Source: Deltaproteobacteria bacterium (lineage in GTDB: Bacteria; Desulfobacterota; Binatia; Binatales; Binataceae). From it: a stretch of 7,547 bases of DNA. The DNA is taken from the NCBI GenBank assembly GCA_021786815.1, contig JAJYMR010000186.1, positions 1 through 7,547 of the forward strand, in the 5' to 3' direction. This document shows, in pieces, positions 6,790 to 7,547 of the stretch (position 1 is its first letter; each line of letters begins with the position of its first letter). The notes beneath the pieces were generated by a model. The model saw only the letters and a list, made by a program, of their open reading frames with translations. It ran no database searches and was not told where the DNA came from. A program made the position numbers and the translations under genes.

Positions 6790-7034
6790 GTGATCGTCTT
6801 CGATGAAAATGAGCGACCGCTCTGGTCGAGGACCATCCCGGGTAAGAGCGTTTATAACCTTACGCTTGCGCAGGAGTGTGGCATGGTGGCTGTGACGATG
6901 TGGTCTCCGCAAGCAGCGACCCACTGGAGCCGCCGCCGGAGAGCGTCCCCGCAGCGGCCCGTGATGCGGCCGAATCCCACGCCGGACATCCCCGCAAAGC
7001 CATGCGCGGGCTCAGTTTAAGCTTCAAGCCATAG
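6790..7034 (+). pseudogene. Possible decayed or frameshifted short coding remnant
   Basis: From GTG 6790 one frame reads VIVFDENERPLWSRTIPGKS followed by VYNLTLAQECGMVAVTMWS (to about 6907). This looks like real protein: alternating hydrophobic beta-strand pattern and a DENERPLWSRTIPG turn as in beta-propeller repeats. After that the same frame becomes an Arg/Pro-rich run without character and stops at 7018-7020. A different frame then reads coherently from about 6903, including SSDPLEPPPESVPAAARDAA and MRGLSLSFKP, and stops at TAG 7032-7034, 15 bp before the next gene. The switch near 6895-6905 suggests an indel (in nature or in the assembly) in a short gene, or the 3' remnant of a larger one. 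Upstream of 6790 the first frame is open back to a TGA at 6721-6723 without a clear start. I cannot name a family; both halves may also be chance. Confidence 0.3.
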
Positions 7035-7049
7035 ACAGCGACGTTACAC

Positions 7050-7547
7050 ATGTCTGATCTTCATCGACCTGGAAATCTCACGCTCGCCGCAGTGGGCGTA
7101 CTGATCTTGTTGATAGCCTCGTGCGGGCCTGCCGGCCAATTGTTCCTCCAGGGAGGCCACCGCCGACTTGATAAGAATATGCGTCCGACTCCCCCCGGTC
7201 CGCGAATGATCGTTTTCGCTTTCGACGGCGCCGGCTACAACCAGTTCATGGAGGCGGTCCATTCGGGGAAGGCTCCGCACATCGCCGCCTTGCTCGGCCG
7301 GGACGAGACCGGCGACGTGTACGCGCACGCGTATTCTGTTCCCAACGCGCTCGATGTTTTGCCGACGACGCTACCCGCATGGACGGCAACCTTCACCGGT
7401 GTTTCTGGAGGATATAACGGGATCACCGGTGACGAGTTCTTCGTCCGCAGCAACGCGCAGTTCTATGCGCCCGTCCCGGTGTCGGTCAAAAACCCCGACG
7501 ACACGCTAATGATGCTGAGCTCGGACCTGCTCGGAAAGATGATCGAA
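7050..7547 (+). CDS. Predicted lipoprotein of the alkaline phosphatase / type I phosphodiesterase superfamily (3'-truncated)
   Basis: The frame opens at ATG 7050 and is still open at the window end, giving 166 codons. Residues 10-24 are hydrophobic and end in the lipobox IASC, so Cys25 is the probable lipidation site and the enzyme would face the periplasm or cell surface. After a short linker, MIVFAFDGAG (53-62) matches the first metal-binding strand of the alkaline phosphatase superfamily, with Asp59 as ligand. LPTTLPAWTATFTG (104-117) aligns with the nucleophile motif of nucleotide pyrophosphatase/phosphodiesterases, in which Thr107 would be the attacking residue; GGYNGITGDEFF follows, like the usual HGI.G segment. 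The remaining metal ligands would lie beyond the window. Probable reaction: hydrolysis of a phosphomono- or phosphodiester; the substrate is unknown. No good Shine-Dalgarno precedes the ATG, but an in-frame TAG at 7032-7034 limits the start and the lipobox supports it. Confidence 0.82.
   Translation, partial: MSDLHRPGNLTLAAVGVLILLIASCGPAGQLFLQGGHRRLDKNMRPTPPGPRMIVFAFDGAGYNQFMEAVHSGKAPHIAALLGRDETGDVYAHAYSVPNALDVLPTTLPAWTATFTGVSGGYNGITGDEFFVRSNAQFYAPVPVSVKNPDDTLMMLSSDLLGKMIE

Noticed and set aside
6394..6924. Open frame of 176 codons on the minus strand covering the ptsP end and the gap
   Set aside because: It runs antisense to conserved ptsP sequence for about a third of its length, has no recognisable motif, and the gap shows no matching promoter or ribosome site.

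Overview
The window is a GC-rich, gene-dense stretch of bacterial chromosome. Two lipoprotein signals (lipoboxes VSAC and IASC), a GAF-containing enzyme I of the nitrogen phosphotransferase type (PtsP) and mostly ATG starts point to a Gram-negative, proteobacteria-like or delta-proteobacteria-like organism. A GH29 fucosidase beside a CAP-domain protein would fit a soil or heterotrophic lineage. No rRNA, marker protein or mobile element allows a firmer placement.

Layout. (1) 1-1329 (+): 3' part of a protein with a membrane anchor, an extracytoplasmic CAP domain and a C-terminal Ig-like domain; its first residues read like the end of an FHA domain cut off by the window edge. (2) 1326-2567 (-): a GH29 alpha-L-fucosidase, convergent with gene 1, the two stop codons sharing one CTAG. 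(3) 2568-2712: divergent intergenic region with three alternating copies of a 7-bp half-site that can form two competing hairpins. (4) 2713-3285 and 3298-4020 (+): a cyclophilin-type prolyl isomerase lipoprotein followed 12 bp later by a PHP-family metal-dependent phosphoesterase, probably one transcript. (5) 4021-4185: regulatory region with a 21-bp near-perfect palindrome over a predicted -10 box. (6) 4186-6561 (+): ptsP, intact catalytic motifs. (7) 6562-7049: 488 bp without a clear gene, containing a 12-bp tandem duplication and what looks like a short decayed or frameshifted coding stretch. (8) 7050-7547 (+): 5' part of a predicted lipoprotein of the alkaline phosphatase / type I phosphodiesterase superfamily, running off the window.

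How the genes relate. There is no obvious single pathway. PtsP would take phosphate from PEP and start the regulatory PTS-Ntr relay, but its partners NPr and EIIA-Ntr are not in the window. The two lipoproteins and the CAP protein act outside the cytoplasmic membrane, while the fucosidase and the PHP protein lack export signals. I see no phage, CRISPR, toxin-antitoxin or defence system. The strongest leads are the ptsP operator-like palindrome, the competing hairpins at 2614-2655, the predicted FHA-membrane-CAP fusion and the broken reading frame before the last gene.
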